From assembly GCF_041053105.1 (NCBI RefSeq), contig NZ_CP163444.1, positions 2,604,001-2,668,000 of the forward strand: a DNA stretch of 64,000 nt, read 5' to 3'. The translations under genes and the position numbers were made by a program. Within the stretch, counting starts at the first letter, position 1. Each line of letters opens with the position of its first letter. Positions 8,568 through 15,841 of the stretch are shown here, piece by piece. Source of the stretch: Streptomyces sp. R44. GTDB taxonomy: Bacteria > Actinomycetota > Actinomycetes > Streptomycetales > Streptomycetaceae. The notes beneath the pieces are model-generated. The model was not told where the DNA came from and ran no database searches. It was given only the letters and a program-made list of their open reading frames with translations.

Positions 8568-8572
8568 CCTAG
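7619..8572 (+). CDS. IS481-family transposase (DDE, integrase core)
   Basis: 317 aa from GTG 7619. The N-terminal helix-turn-helix is GRLRLARCVVEDGWPLRRAA followed by RFQVSPTTAQRW. The integrase core has the DDE triad: D in VHVDIKK, D in LTDNGS and E in NGKVERLNR, with exactly 35 residues between the second D and the E. A C-terminal YNHHRGHTALAGKPPASR is typical of the family. The stop TAG lies in the flanking target duplication, so the element supplies no stop of its own at this end. It is probably silent or low-expressed because of the leader hairpin. Confidence 0.95.
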   Translation: MPHRNAPLTETGRLRLARCVVEDGWPLRRAAERFQVSPTTAQRWAARYRHDGEAGMTDRSSRPRHSPGRTPTRTERRIIKVRVLRRWGPARIAHHLRLVPSTVHRVLTRFGLARLTHLDRATGRNIRRYEREKPGELVHVDIKKLGNIPDGGGHRVLGRQAGRKTRKNAGYSYIHTAVDDHSRLAYSEIHTDEKKETATAFWQRAHAYFTSVGITVERVLTDNGSCYRSRDWRDSLTAAGITHKRTRPYRPQTNGKVERLNRTLLDEWAYARPYHSEQQRRDAFPSWLHTYNHHRGHTALAGKPPASRVPNLTGQYT

Positions 8573-8573
8573 A
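8568..8573. repeat. right target-site duplication of the IS481 element (CCTAGA)
   Basis: Exact copy of 7494-7499. Its CTAG gives the stop codon TAG to the transposase on the plus strand and to the Rsm22-like gene on the minus strand. Confidence 0.9.
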
Positions 8574-9555
8574 GCTCCTCCTCCGGCGGCCAGGAGTCGC
8601 CCCACTCCGCGTCACGGGCCTGCTTGTACAGGGGCCCGTGCCGCTTGGTGACGGTGTCGCGGCCGAGGCCCTCGGGACCGCAGAGCTCCAGGAGGACCTG
8701 GCCCTTGCGGATCTGCGGCCTGCGGGTGATCCGGGAGGCCGCCGGGGTCACCGGGAAGCGGACGGCGGCCACGTACGCGTACTTCTCGTCCTCGTACGGC
8801 AGCGAACCGCCCTTCACCTTCCGGTGCAGCGAGGAGCGGCTGACCCGGGCGGAGAAGTGGCACCAGTCCGTGCCGGGCACGATCGGGCAGGCGCCGCTGT
8901 GCGGGCAGGGCGCGGCGACGGTGAAGCCGGCGTCGATCAGCCGCGTGCGGGCCGCGATGATCCGCTCGTAGCCGTCGGGGGTGCCGGGCTCGACGATCAC
9001 GACGGCCTGCGCGGCGCGGGCCGCCTCGGTGACGAGCGCCGCCCGGTCGGCCTCGGTCAGTTCCTTGAGCACGTACGAGACGGTGACGAGGTCGGATGCG
9101 GGCAGGCTCAGCGCGGCGCCGATCCGCTCGCGCCGCCACTCGGCCTCGAAGACCCCGGCGGCCAGTTCGCGGCCGAGCGCGAGGGCGGGCTCCGCCCAGT
9201 CCAGGACGGCCGTGCGGGGCGGCTGCTCCTCCCAGGCCTCGGCGACGGCCCAGCTCGCCGCGCCCGTCCCGCCGCCGACGTCGGTGTGGGTGCGCGGCTC
9301 CCAGTCGGGCGCGGCCGCCCGGAGGGCGCCGAGGGCGCCCCGTACCGCCTCGAAGGTCGCCGGCATCCGGTACGCGGCGTACGCGGCGACGTCGGAGCGG
9401 TCGCGCAGCACGGGGGCGTCGGTCGGGGTGGTCCCCCGGTAGTTGGCGATCAGCCGCTCGACGGCCTGCGCCGCCCGGCTGGGCGGCAGCCCGTCGAGGA
9501 GCGCGGCGAGGGCGGCGCGCAGGGAGTCGGCGGAGGGGGAGGACACGGCGTTCAC
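8569..9555 (-). CDS. Rsm22/METTL17-like small ribosomal subunit methyltransferase family protein
   Basis: 328 aa. A SAM-binding core is visible (HTDVGGGTGAASWAV, then VSYVLKEL and VVIVEPGTPDG). The family hallmark follows: PCPHSGACPI...DWCHFSARVSR, whose Cys residues bind an Fe-S cluster in the mitochondrial homologue METTL17. In mitochondria this family assists small-subunit assembly; the bacterial role is not settled. It is 9 bp downstream of the efflux gene and likely co-transcribed. Its stop codon coincides with the IS target site, so the IS inserted without altering the protein. Confidence 0.85.
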   Translation of the reverse strand: MNAVSSPSADSLRAALAALLDGLPPSRAAQAVERLIANYRGTTPTDAPVLRDRSDVAAYAAYRMPATFEAVRGALGALRAAAPDWEPRTHTDVGGGTGAASWAVAEAWEEQPPRTAVLDWAEPALALGRELAAGVFEAEWRRERIGAALSLPASDLVTVSYVLKELTEADRAALVTEAARAAQAVVIVEPGTPDGYERIIAARTRLIDAGFTVAAPCPHSGACPIVPGTDWCHFSARVSRSSLHRKVKGGSLPYEDEKYAYVAAVRFPVTPAASRITRRPQIRKGQVLLELCGPEGLGRDTVTKRHGPLYKQARDAEWGDSWPPEEEL

Positions 9556-9564
9556 CGAGACAGT

Positions 9565-10899
9565 CTAGGCGGGCCCGCCGGTCCGGGGTTCCGTCGCGCG
9601 CGGGGCCTCCGTCGCGCGCGGGGCCTCCGTCGCGCGCCAGGGCCGACACAGGCCCAGGAAGCAGGCGAGGGCGAGGACGGCGCAGCTCAGCTGGACGACC
9701 GCCATGGGGACGGCGGTGTGCTCGCCGGCGATGCCGACGAGCGGGGAGGCGACGGCGCCGATGAGGAAGGAGGAGGTGCCGAGGAGCGCGGAGGCGGAGC
9801 CGGCGGCGTGCGGGGTGCGCATGAGGGCCTGGGCGTTGGTGTTGGGCATGGCCAGGCCCATCGCGGACATCAGGACGAAGAGTCCGGCCGCGATCGGGGC
9901 GAGGCCGACCTCGCCGAGGACGCCGGTGGTCATGAGGGTGAGCGCGAGGCCGGCGAGCAGGATGGTGCCGAGGCCGAAGCCGAGCGCCTTGTCGAGGCTG
10001 ACGCGGCCGACGAGGAGCTTGCCGTTGATCTGGCCGACGGCGACGAGCCCGACCGAGTTGAGGCCGAAGAGCAGGCTGAAGGTCTGCGGGGAGGCGCCGT
10101 AGATTTCCTGCACTACAAAGGGGGAAGCGCTGATGTACGCGAAGAGGGCGGCGAAGGCGAGTCCGCCGGTCAGCATGTAGCCGGTGAAGACCCGGTCGGC
10201 GAGGAGCCCCCGCATGGTGCGCAGCGCCTGCCCGACGCCGCCTTCGTGCCGCCGCTCCGGGGGCAGCGTCTCGTGGAGGAAGCGCCAGACGACGACGGTG
10301 AGCAGGACGCCGATCACGGTGAGGACGTGGAAGACGCCCCGCCAGTCGGTGAGCCGGAGGATCTGGCCGCCGATGAGGGGGGCGATGATCGGGGCGACGC
10401 CGGAGATCAGCATCAGGGTGGAGAAGAAGCGGGCCATCTCGACGCCGTCGTAGAGGTCGCGGACGACGGCGCGGGCGATGACGATGCCGGCGGCGCCGGC
10501 GAGGCCCTGGAGCAGCCGGAAGCCGATGAGGAGTTCGGCGCTGGGCGCGAGGGCGCAGACGGCGGTGGCGAGGACGTAGACGGCCATGCCGATGAGCAGC
10601 GGGCGGCGGCGTCCCCACTTGTCGCTCATGGGGCCGACGACGAGCTGGCCGAGGGCCATGCCGGCGAGGCAGGCGGTGAGGGTGAGCTGGACGGTGGCGG
10701 CGGGGGCCCGCAGCGCGCCGGTGACCTCCGGGAGGGCCGGGAGGTACATGTCCATGGAGAGCGGGGGGAGGGCGGTGAGTCCGCCCAGGACGAGGGTGAC
10801 GAGGAGCCCCGTCCGCCGGGCGGCGGTGACGACCGGGGCGGGTTCGCTTATGTGTCCCTGTGTTGTTTTCTGGCCGCTCTCCGGCATCGACTGCTCCAT
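9565..10899 (-). CDS. Bcr/CflA-family multidrug MFS efflux transporter
   Basis: 444 aa with twelve predicted membrane helices. Diagnostic of the Bcr/CflA (DHA1) branch is PLSMDMYLPALPEV in helix 1, plus the MFS loop motif GPMSDKWGRRRP between helices 2 and 3 and RLLQGLAGAAGIVIARAVVRD in helix 5. It should export cationic or amphipathic drugs by proton antiport. The C-terminus ends in near-identical RATEAP repeats. It is first in a pair with the Rsm22-like gene and divergent from the oxidoreductase gene. Confidence 0.9.
   Translation of the reverse strand: MEQSMPESGQKTTQGHISEPAPVVTAARRTGLLVTLVLGGLTALPPLSMDMYLPALPEVTGALRAPAATVQLTLTACLAGMALGQLVVGPMSDKWGRRRPLLIGMAVYVLATAVCALAPSAELLIGFRLLQGLAGAAGIVIARAVVRDLYDGVEMARFFSTLMLISGVAPIIAPLIGGQILRLTDWRGVFHVLTVIGVLLTVVVWRFLHETLPPERRHEGGVGQALRTMRGLLADRVFTGYMLTGGLAFAALFAYISASPFVVQEIYGASPQTFSLLFGLNSVGLVAVGQINGKLLVGRVSLDKALGFGLGTILLAGLALTLMTTGVLGEVGLAPIAAGLFVLMSAMGLAMPNTNAQALMRTPHAAGSASALLGTSSFLIGAVASPLVGIAGEHTAVPMAVVQLSCAVLALACFLGLCRPWRATEAPRATEAPRATEPRTGGPA
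9592..9637. repeat. 18-bp tandem repeat at the 3' end of the efflux gene
   Basis: About 2.5 copies of CGTCGCGCGCGGGGCCTC encode the RATEAP repeats. Copy-number change keeps frame, so length variation between strains would be tolerated. Confidence 0.8.
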
Positions 10900-10937
10900 T
10901 TCGTTGAATCCTTACCTATGCTCTCAGCTCGATCGGC

Positions 10938-11963
10938 ATGGTCGAGACCTGTGGGGTGGAGATGGACGCGAACAGGACAGTGCGCTGGGGAATCCTGGCG
11001 ACGGGCGGGATAGCGGAGCGGTTCACCACGGACCTGATGGCGCTCGACGGCGCCGAGGTGGTCGCGGTGGCGTCCCGTACGGAGGCGTCGGCGAAGGCCT
11101 TCGCGGACCGGTTCGGGATTCCGCGGGCGTACGGGGAGTGGGCCGGGCTCCTCGCCGACGAATCCGTCGACGTGGTGTACGTGGCGACTCCGCATCACGC
11201 GCACCGCACGGCCGCCGGCCTCGCCCTGGAGGCGGGCAAGGCGGTGCTCTGCGAGAAGGCTCTCACACTCAACGCCCGCGAGGCGGAGGAGTTGGTGGCT
11301 CTCGCCCGGGACGGCGGCCTCTTCCTCATGGAAGCGATGTGGATGTACTGCAACCCGCTGATCCGGCGCATCGCGGAACTGGTCCGCGGCGGGGCGATCG
11401 GCGAGATCCGCACGGTCCAGGCGGACTTCGGGCTCGTGGGCCCCTTCGACGCCGGCCACCGGCTGCGCGACCCGGCGGTGGGCGGCGGGGCGCTGCTCGA
11501 CCTGGGCGTGTACCCGGTGTCGTTCGCGCACCTGCTGCTCGGCGAGCCGTCCGCGGTCCACGCACACGCGCGGATCTCGCCCGAGGGCGTCGACCTGAAC
11601 ACGGGCATGCTGCTGGGCTGGGACTCGGGCGCCTCGGCGCTGCTGTCCTGCTCCCTGGAGGCGGACACGCCGCTGACGGCCTCGGTGACGGGCACCGAGG
11701 GCCGGATCGACGTTCCGCGCGGCTTCTTCTTCCCCGAGCGGTTCACCCTGCGCCGGAACGGCCACGAGCCGGAGGAGTTCGTGTCGGCGGACGACCCGCA
11801 CTCCTTCCGGCACGAGGCCGCCGAGGTCATGCGCTGCCTGCGGGCGGGCGAGACGGAGTCCCCGCTCGTCCCCCTGGACGGTTCGCTCGCGGTGATGCGG
11901 ACGCTCGACGCGGTACGGGACCGCGTCGGCGTCCGCTATCCGCAGGAGCTCACGCGGGTGTGA
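10938..11963 (+). CDS. Gfo/Idh/MocA family NAD(P)-dependent oxidoreductase
   Basis: 341 aa. An N-terminal Rossmann fold shows WGILATGGIAERF, then VVAVASRTEASAKAFADRFG, and the family's EKP-like motif appears as CEKALTLN. The C-terminal domain carries GGALLDLGVYPVSFA. Substrates are usually cyclic polyols, sugars or dihydrodiols, and none can be chosen here. An alternative start is ATG 10962, which has a GGGGTGGAG stretch too close to be a good ribosome site. The 3' end overlaps the phoD remnant on the other strand by 14 bp. Confidence 0.85.
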   Translation: MVETCGVEMDANRTVRWGILATGGIAERFTTDLMALDGAEVVAVASRTEASAKAFADRFGIPRAYGEWAGLLADESVDVVYVATPHHAHRTAAGLALEAGKAVLCEKALTLNAREAEELVALARDGGLFLMEAMWMYCNPLIRRIAELVRGGAIGEIRTVQADFGLVGPFDAGHRLRDPAVGGGALLDLGVYPVSFAHLLLGEPSAVHAHARISPEGVDLNTGMLLGWDSGASALLSCSLEADTPLTASVTGTEGRIDVPRGFFFPERFTLRRNGHEPEEFVSADDPHSFRHEAAEVMRCLRAGETESPLVPLDGSLAVMRTLDAVRDRVGVRYPQELTRV

Positions 11964-12171
11964 GGCCCGGGTTGCCCGCCTCCGTGACATAGGAGGCGGC
12001 GGTGGTGACGGGAGCGCCCGGCCGGGTCACGTACGGCACCGTACGGAAGTCGGCGCGGGCGCTCCCCTCGCCGAGGGCGACCGTCACATAGCCGCGCCGC
12101 CCGTTGAAGAACCGCAGGTGCGGGTTGGCCTGCATGAGCTTGTCGTGGTTCGAGGGCCGGTCGGCGCCGTC
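11950..12171 (-). pseudogene. phoD-type alkaline phosphatase, C-terminal remnant
   Basis: The reading frame gives [20 protein letters not shown], then [29 protein letters not shown] and GNPGLTPA, then stop. This matches the last ~70 residues of PhoD-family secreted alkaline phosphatases (NPH-FFN-RGYV...DFR-VPYVTRPGAPV). The rest of the ~500-residue protein is absent; the frame runs straight into TnpB-like sequence. It is a deletion relic, probably not expressed. Confidence 0.75.
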
Positions 12172-12176
12172 CTGCG

Positions 12177-12305
12177 GGCACTCTCACGAGCGCGAAGCGC
12201 GTCGTCATAGACCACCCGCGCACACCCAAACGCCTTCGCCAACGCCGAGCGCTGCGGGCCATTCGGGTACATGCGAAACGAGTACCGGAGCTGCCTGTCG
12301 GTCAA
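12177..12305 (-). pseudogene. IS200/IS605-family OrfB (TnpB) transposase, N-terminal fragment
   Basis: The frame encodes [21 protein letters not shown] then [18 protein letters not shown], the conserved N-terminal helix-turn-helix of OrfB/TnpB. Nothing of the RuvC-like nuclease core remains; sequence switches to phoD within a few bases (12172-12177). No element ends could be recognised. Confidence 0.75.
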
Positions 12306-12433
12306 CGTACGATCATCGACCCACGATCCGATACCGGAACATTCATGCGAGGACTCACCGCCAGGCGTGGAGAACATCCACCTGCTGGACGGATGAGTTC
12401 ATGGGGCACGCGTCTCGCGTACGCTGCGCGCCC

Positions 12434-13177
12434 ATGAGCATCGCAGTGGTGACGGGAGCCGGTTCGGGCATCGGCCGGAGCGTGGCGCTGGCCCTCGCGG
12501 CGGCCGGCTGGTCGGTGGCCCTGGCGGGCCGCAGGGCGGAGGCCCTGGAGGAGACGGCGGCGGCCCTGCCGACGGGCGACTTCCTGACCGTCCCGACGGA
12601 CGTCACATCGGAGGACGAGGTCACGAGCCTCTTCGCCTCGGTCCGGGCCCGCTACGGCCGGGTGGACCTGCTCTTCAACAACGCCGGTACGTTCGCGGGC
12701 GGCGGCGTCCCCGTCGAGGACCTGGACCCGGCGACCTGGCGCGCGGTGGTCGACGTGAACCTGACGGGCGCGTTCCTGTGTGCCCAGGCGGCGTTCCGTG
12801 CCATGAAGGAGCAGGACCCGCAGGGCGGCCGGATCATCAACAACGGCTCGATCTCCGCGCACGTGCCGCGCCCGCACTCGATCGCGTACACGGCGACGAA
12901 GCACGCGATGACGGGCCTGACGAAGTCCCTGTCGCTCGACGGACGCCCGTACCGGATCGCCTGCGGCCAGATCGACATCGGCAACGCGGCGACGGAGATG
13001 ACGGCCCGCATGCAGACCGGCATCCTCCAGGCCAACGGCGAGCTGGCGGTGGAGCCGGTGATGGACGCGGCGGACGTGGCGGCGACGGTGGTGCACATGG
13101 CGGCACTGCCGCTGGAGGCGAACGTGCAGTTCGCGACGGTGATGGCGACGGCGATGCCGTACATCGGCCGGGGGTGA
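12434..13177 (+). CDS. SDR-family oxidoreductase
   Basis: 247 aa from ATG 12434. The cofactor loop is [10 protein letters not shown], the NNAG motif is LLFNNAGTF, and the catalytic Ser-Tyr-Lys set is [22 protein letters not shown]. It is a classical short-chain dehydrogenase of unknown substrate. No Shine-Dalgarno precedes the start, but TACGCT about 10 bases upstream could be a -10 element, so the mRNA may be leaderless. The hairpin at its stop codon ends the unit. Confidence 0.88.
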   Translation: MSIAVVTGAGSGIGRSVALALAAAGWSVALAGRRAEALEETAAALPTGDFLTVPTDVTSEDEVTSLFASVRARYGRVDLLFNNAGTFAGGGVPVEDLDPATWRAVVDVNLTGAFLCAQAAFRAMKEQDPQGGRIINNGSISAHVPRPHSIAYTATKHAMTGLTKSLSLDGRPYRIACGQIDIGNAATEMTARMQTGILQANGELAVEPVMDAADVAATVVHMAALPLEANVQFATVMATAMPYIGRG

Positions 13178-13193
13178 GGGGCACCCCCGGCCG
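13165..13193. terminator. hairpin terminator overlapping the SDR stop
   Basis: Perfect 12-bp stem CGGCCGGGGGTG / CACCCCCGGCCG with loop AGGGG, between convergent genes. The left arm contains the last SDR codons and part of its stop. Confidence 0.75.
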
Positions 13194-13198
13194 GGGGA

Positions 13199-13522
13199 TC
13201 AGGCCTGCCCGGTCTCGAACCGCGAGATCTTCCCGCCGTCGACGGTGAAGACCCACTTGGTGCGCATCGAGCCCCAGGTGTCGTTGCGGTAGTCGGCGAC
13301 GAGCGCGAGCCCCTCGTCGGCCTCGGACTGGACGTCCATGTGCCCCCGCGAGGCGAACACCTCGCGGTCGAGCCACTGCCGCAGCTCACGGTCGGAACCG
13401 TCGTCGGACATGGTCGCGCCGGGGGTGAGAAGGTCGGCCATGGCCGCCTCGTCGTTGGCGTTGAGGGCCGCGACGAAGGCACGCACGACCGGATTGCTGA
13501 GCTGACTCACGGGAATGGTCAT
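13199..13522 (-). CDS. SnoaL/NTF2-like domain protein
   Basis: 107 aa from ATG 13522, preceded by GGGTGGGAC. The sequence NPVVRAFVAALNANDEAAMADLLTPGATMSDDG, with a C-terminal WVFTVDGGKISRFETGQA, is the cone-shaped SnoaL/NTF2-like fold found in small isomerases, hydrolases and binding proteins. No catalytic residue can be assigned. A GTG at 13537 is an alternative start. It is convergent with the SDR gene, which need not be related. Confidence 0.8.
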   Translation of the reverse strand: MTIPVSQLSNPVVRAFVAALNANDEAAMADLLTPGATMSDDGSDRELRQWLDREVFASRGHMDVQSEADEGLALVADYRNDTWGSMRTKWVFTVDGGKISRFETGQA

Positions 13523-13541
13523 GTCCCACCCGTACACCCGC

Positions 13542-13565
13542 GGGGCGCCCGTCTCCGGGCGCCCC
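13542..13565. terminator. hairpin terminator after the excalibur-domain gene
   Basis: Perfect 10-bp arms GGGGCGCCCG and CGGGCGCCCC with a TCTC loop, 36 bp past the stop of the minus-strand gene at 13601. Confidence 0.7.
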
Positions 13566-13600
13566 GGCCGTGAGGTCCCCCCGACAGCGGTCCGGAACCG

Positions 13601-14647
13601 TCAGGACCAGTCGCAGGCCTTGCCGTCGCCGTCGCGGTCGAGGCCGGAGCGGTAGCCGGGTTGGCCGGCGTAGAGGGGGGCCTTGCCGGCGGCGCGGACG
13701 GCGTCGCAGTTCTTGTAGTAGGCGGCGCCGCCGTCGTCGGAGCCTCCCGAACCGCTTCCGCTTCCGCTTCCGCTTCCGCTTCCGTGGCGGTCCGGGTCCG
13801 GGTCGGGGTTCAGTCGCGCGTAGTCCTCCGAGGGGCAGGACAGGCCGGGCCGGGCGAGGGAGAGCCGGACCGTCATGTACTCCGGCCGCTCGATGTCCTC
13901 GCCCGCCTCCGGGTCCTGGAAGCAGATCCGCCAGTCGTCGTGACGGGCCGCCAGGTCGACGTCCGTGTACACACTGGCGCCGCGGATCTCCTTGAGGCCC
14001 GCCTTCCGGAGCACCTCGGAGCCGGCCGCGAAGGTCGTGCCGACGACGTTCGGCACCTTGGGGAAGACGACGGCGTCGCCGTCCCGCGCCGGGCAGGGAC
14101 TCGACTTCTCGACGGCGGCGAACTCGATGCCGATCCGCCGCCCTTCCTCGATCGCGGCGGTCTTCCCGGCCGCCGGCTCCTGGAAGCAGACCTTCCAGTT
14201 GCCGTCGACGAGCTGCATCCTGTCGTCCTCGGTCGCGTCGTGTGACCGCGCCCGGAACCCCGCCTCGTACGCGGCCCGCGACGCGGTCTCCAGGTTCTGG
14301 CCGACGTAGTCGGCGACGACCCGGCGCACGATCGGCGTGGGCGTGGGGGTGGGCGGGGTGTACGGAGTGAACGACGGGAACGCGCTCACCCGCGGCTCGG
14401 CGTCGGCGGCGTCGGCCACCGCGGGCTCGGACGCCGGCGGCTCGCTCGTGCCCAGGGCCACGAACCAGAGCGCGGACAGCACCGTCGCGAGCACCTTCCG
14501 CCCCGGCGACCAACGGCTGCGCCAGGCAAGGACGATGCCCAGGGGAGGCAGCAGGACCAGACAGAAGACGACGGCCCCGGGCCGCCGCCACCGCGACTCC
14601 TCCCGCACCGACCCCTTGTCCCCCTTGGCTCCCCTGTCCGGCGACAC
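13601..14647 (-). CDS. membrane-anchored protein with PASTA-like repeats and C-terminal excalibur calcium-binding domain
   Basis: 348 aa from GTG 14647; an in-frame GTG at 14692 is an alternative. A hydrophobic pair near the N-terminus (AVVFCLVLLPPLGIVLAW, VLATVLSALWFVALG) anchors it. A Pro/Thr linker follows, then two related ~75-aa modules (VADYVGQNLETASRAAYEAG..., VPNVVGTTFAAGSEVLRKAG...) that resemble PASTA domains, a Gly-Ser repeat, and an excalibur domain YYKNCDAVRAAGKAPLY...DRDGDGKACDWS. PASTA-like modules suggest cell-wall binding outside the membrane. The role is unknown. Confidence 0.85.
   Translation of the reverse strand: MSPDRGAKGDKGSVREESRWRRPGAVVFCLVLLPPLGIVLAWRSRWSPGRKVLATVLSALWFVALGTSEPPASEPAVADAADAEPRVSAFPSFTPYTPPTPTPTPIVRRVVADYVGQNLETASRAAYEAGFRARSHDATEDDRMQLVDGNWKVCFQEPAAGKTAAIEEGRRIGIEFAAVEKSSPCPARDGDAVVFPKVPNVVGTTFAAGSEVLRKAGLKEIRGASVYTDVDLAARHDDWRICFQDPEAGEDIERPEYMTVRLSLARPGLSCPSEDYARLNPDPDPDRHGSGSGSGSGSGSGGSDDGGAAYYKNCDAVRAAGKAPLYAGQPGYRSGLDRDGDGKACDWS
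13752..13784. repeat. 6-bp tandem repeat coding a Gly-Ser tract
   Basis: About five copies of CCGCTT encode GS dipeptides before the excalibur domain. Slippage would change linker length in frame. Confidence 0.75.
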
Positions 14648-14739
14648 GCCCACCCGACCCTGCCCCTCCCTGACGACGTCTCGGCGGCACACAGGGTATG
14701 ACCTGCGCGTTCACCGCCCGCGCCCAGGGTGGCCCCCGG

Positions 14740-15201
14740 TCAGTCGAGGCAGAACTCGTTGCCCTCGGGGTCGGTCATCACGAGGTGTCCGCTGCCCATC
14801 GGCGGGGCGGGCTCGAAGCGGCGCACCCGCTTCGCCCCCAGCCCCACGAGCCGGTCGCACTCGGCTTCGAGCGCCGCCATCCGCTCCTCCCCCTGGAGCC
14901 CGGGAGCGGCGCGCACGTCGAGGTGGACGCGGTTCTTGGCGACCTTGTCCTCGGGCACCTGCTGGAAGAACACGCGCGGACCCTCGCCGTCCGGGTCCTC
15001 GATGGCCGACCGCGTGTTGCGCTGGTCCTCCGGCACGCCGATCCGCGCGAGGAACGCGTCCCAGGCGGCCAGCGGGTCGGCGCCCTCGGGCAACTCCACT
15101 CCGGGCGGCCCCGGGTGGACGTACCCCAGCGCCTCGCGCCAGAAGGAGGACAGGGCCCGGGGGTCGTGCGCGTCGAAGGTGACCTGGAAATGACGGCTCA
15201 T
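14740..15201 (-). CDS. VOC (glyoxalase/bleomycin resistance) family protein
   Basis: 153 aa from ATG 15201 with ACGGAG eight bases upstream. Two beta-alpha-beta-beta-beta modules are visible: FQVTFDAHDPRALSSFWREALGY and a second ending HLVMTDPEGNEFCLD. NRVHLDV in between supplies a His as a possible metal ligand. This actinobacterial subfamily is usually annotated as a glyoxalase-like domain; its substrate is unknown. It stands alone between divergent and convergent neighbours. Confidence 0.87.
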   Translation of the reverse strand: MSRHFQVTFDAHDPRALSSFWREALGYVHPGPPGVELPEGADPLAAWDAFLARIGVPEDQRNTRSAIEDPDGEGPRVFFQQVPEDKVAKNRVHLDVRAAPGLQGEERMAALEAECDRLVGLGAKRVRRFEPAPPMGSGHLVMTDPEGNEFCLD

Positions 15202-15340
15202 TCGTACGGCTCCGTTCGTAGCGGGTTCGCGAGGCGACCGTAACCGAGCCCACTGACACCGGCCCGGCGGAACACCCGGCCCGAGCGCGGCGTCCGAATT
15301 GCGCCAGCGGTACGGTGCCGCCCCACGCGACCCTGTCGGC

Positions 15341-15838
15341 ATGAGCACCTACCTCGCCCGCCCCGTCTCCCCCTCCGCCCTCGCCCGGCTGCGCGTCACG
15401 GACGACGCCGGCCGCGCCTGCGTGCCGTACACCGCCACCGACGGCGGCCATCCCCTCCGCTGCTGCCTGCGCCTCTCCGAGCCGGGCGAGCGGATCGCCC
15501 TCGTCTCGTACGCGCCGCTGCGCCGCTGGGCCGCCGAGACCGGTGCCGAGCCCGGCGCGTACGACGAGCAGGGTCCCGTCTTCGTCCACGCCGAGGACTG
15601 CGGCGGCCCCGCGCCCTCGGAGGCGTACCCCTTCTCCCGTGCCGGGGCGCTCCGCACCCTGCGCCGCTACGACGCGGCCGGCAGGATCGTCGGCGGCCGC
15701 CTCCTGGAGCTCCCCGAAACCCCCGCCGAGGGCTTCGACCAGGCCCTCGCCGAGGCCTTCGCCGACCCGGCCGTCGCCCTCGTGCACGTCCGTGCCGTCG
15801 AGTACGGCTGCTTCCACTTCGAGGTCCGGCGCCCCTGA
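15341..15838 (+). CDS. DUF1203 family protein
   Basis: 165 aa from ATG 15341. The sequence DAGRACVPYTATDGGHPLRCCLRLSEPGERIALVSYAPL and the C-terminal ALVHVRAVEYGCFHFEVRRP match DUF1203, a small conserved family of unknown function. The Cys pair (RCC) and the invariant-looking EDCGG are its notable residues. It converges on the serine hydrolase with 3 bp between the stops, so there is no room for a separate terminator. Confidence 0.82.
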   Translation: MSTYLARPVSPSALARLRVTDDAGRACVPYTATDGGHPLRCCLRLSEPGERIALVSYAPLRRWAAETGAEPGAYDEQGPVFVHAEDCGGPAPSEAYPFSRAGALRTLRRYDAAGRIVGGRLLELPETPAEGFDQALAEAFADPAVALVHVRAVEYGCFHFEVRRP

Positions 15839-15841
15839 GGG

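Noticed and set aside
7747..11013. A 1088-codon frame crossing the IS and two other genes.
   Set aside because: It is an artefact of high GC: it overlaps three well-supported genes on both strands and has Arg/Pro/Gly-rich nonsense composition.
12104..12433. Longer N-terminal extension of the SDR gene.
   Set aside because: The extension is His/Arg/Ser-rich, crosses the tnpB/phoD scar, and the SDR fold begins right at ATG 12434.
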